From Paludibacter sp. (GTDB taxonomy: Bacteria; Bacteroidota; Bacteroidia; Bacteroidales; Paludibacteraceae), in contig JAMPAY010000002.1 in assembly GCA_023666945.1 (NCBI GenBank), forward strand, positions 1 through 64,000: a DNA stretch of 64,000 nucleotides, read 5' to 3'. Positions within the stretch are counted from its first letter, which is position 1; every line of letters begins with the position of its first letter. Positions 63,751-64,000 of the stretch are shown here, one piece after another. The notes below the pieces were generated by a model, which worked only from the letters and a program-made list of their open reading frames with translations, was not told the DNA's origin and did not search any database. The position numbers and the translations under genes are program-made.

Positions 63751-64000
63751 TTACAAAGGAATATTGGAATGCTTTTTCAAGGGGTTGGTAAGCCGCTTTG
63801 TTTGCAGTTTTTCGAAAGCGCGTATGATACGAATACGTGTGTTGCGCGGTTCGATGACATCGTCGATATATCCACGATGTGCAGCCTGATAGGGCGATGC
63901 GAACTTATCGGTGTACTCAGCCTCTTTTTCTGCAATGTATTTGGCTTTTTCGGCGGGGTCTTCGATGGCTTTCAGTTTCTTAGCCTCCAAGACTCCCACT
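63751..64000 (-). CDS. Carboxyltransferase subunit, C-terminal part (partial)
   Basis: The last 82 residues of a biotin-dependent carboxyltransferase: YTDKFASPYQAAHRGYIDDV followed by IEPRNTRIRIIRAFEKL. This is the conserved end of methylmalonyl-CoA decarboxylase alpha and propionyl-CoA carboxylase beta subunits. The ending and the following gamma, biotin and beta genes indicate a sodium-translocating methylmalonyl-CoA decarboxylase. The rest of the gene lies right of the window. Confidence 0.85.
   Translation of the reverse strand, partial: VGVLEAKKLKAIEDPAEKAKYIAEKEAEYTDKFASPYQAAHRGYIDDVIEPRNTRIRIIRAFEKLQTKRLTNPLKKHSNIPL

Overview
The window is a chromosomal segment of a Bacteroidota bacterium, most likely a Bacteroidales gut or oral lineage. 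Four observations support this. Several secreted proteins end in type IX secretion (T9SS) C-terminal sorting domains and a PorT-like barrel is present. Most promoters match the Bacteroidota form TTTG-N18-20-TAnnTTTG. Starts rarely have a Shine-Dalgarno sequence. Family choices such as DUF2851, DUF3078, DUF5009, bacterial GH3, a FucP-type MFS porter and an ArgR of this phylum are also typical. No tRNA, rRNA or CRISPR array was seen.

Layout. 1-4046: tail of one T9SS cargo gene, a large secreted amidase and an esterase. 4268-9907: secA, lgt and a DUF3078 protein. 9963-12328 (minus): HD hydrolase, fmt and nadK. 12878-16866: pdxJ, an exbB-exbD-tonB energy-coupling set, a DJ-1 protein and argR. 16983-22101: an aminotransferase facing ribF, a DUF5009 membrane protein and a GH3 enzyme. 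23159-31101 (minus): DUF2851, polysaccharide deacetylase, ROK kinase, sugar porter, DPP-IV-like peptidase and a T9SS protein. 31403-32716: der.

32762-44170 is a foreign island between two convergent host terminators. It holds about 1.1 kb of repeat-rich non-coding DNA and then a contractile phage-tail module: a sheath lacking its N-terminus, tube, a tail chaperone with a canonical -1 frameshift site, a DUF6046-like protein, hub, baseplate J, tail protein I, collar fibre and two more fibre proteins. A small fibre accessory protein and a Dam-type methylase follow. No capsid, terminase, integrase, lysis, spike, gp25 or tape-measure gene is visible. Paired copies of one 15-18 bp motif lie at each end in opposite orientation. 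The island is either a decayed Mu-like prophage or a reduced tailocin-like device.

44252-64000 is host DNA again, nearly all on the minus strand. It contains a small membrane-anchored protein with a 1902-aa T9SS adhesin, a long leader with a structured-RNA candidate, efp, and an aroQ - TonB-dependent receptor - PorT-like - lipoprotein operon. After these come rho, mtaB and a sodium-pumping decarboxylase operon whose biotin carrier has two biotinyl domains.

Smaller features that recur are 10-11 bp tandem arrays in four intergenic regions, promoters so close to the start codon that the mRNA should be almost leaderless (pdxJ, aroQ, mtaB), and strong hairpins between genes. All functional names are read by eye from motifs; none was confirmed by a database search.
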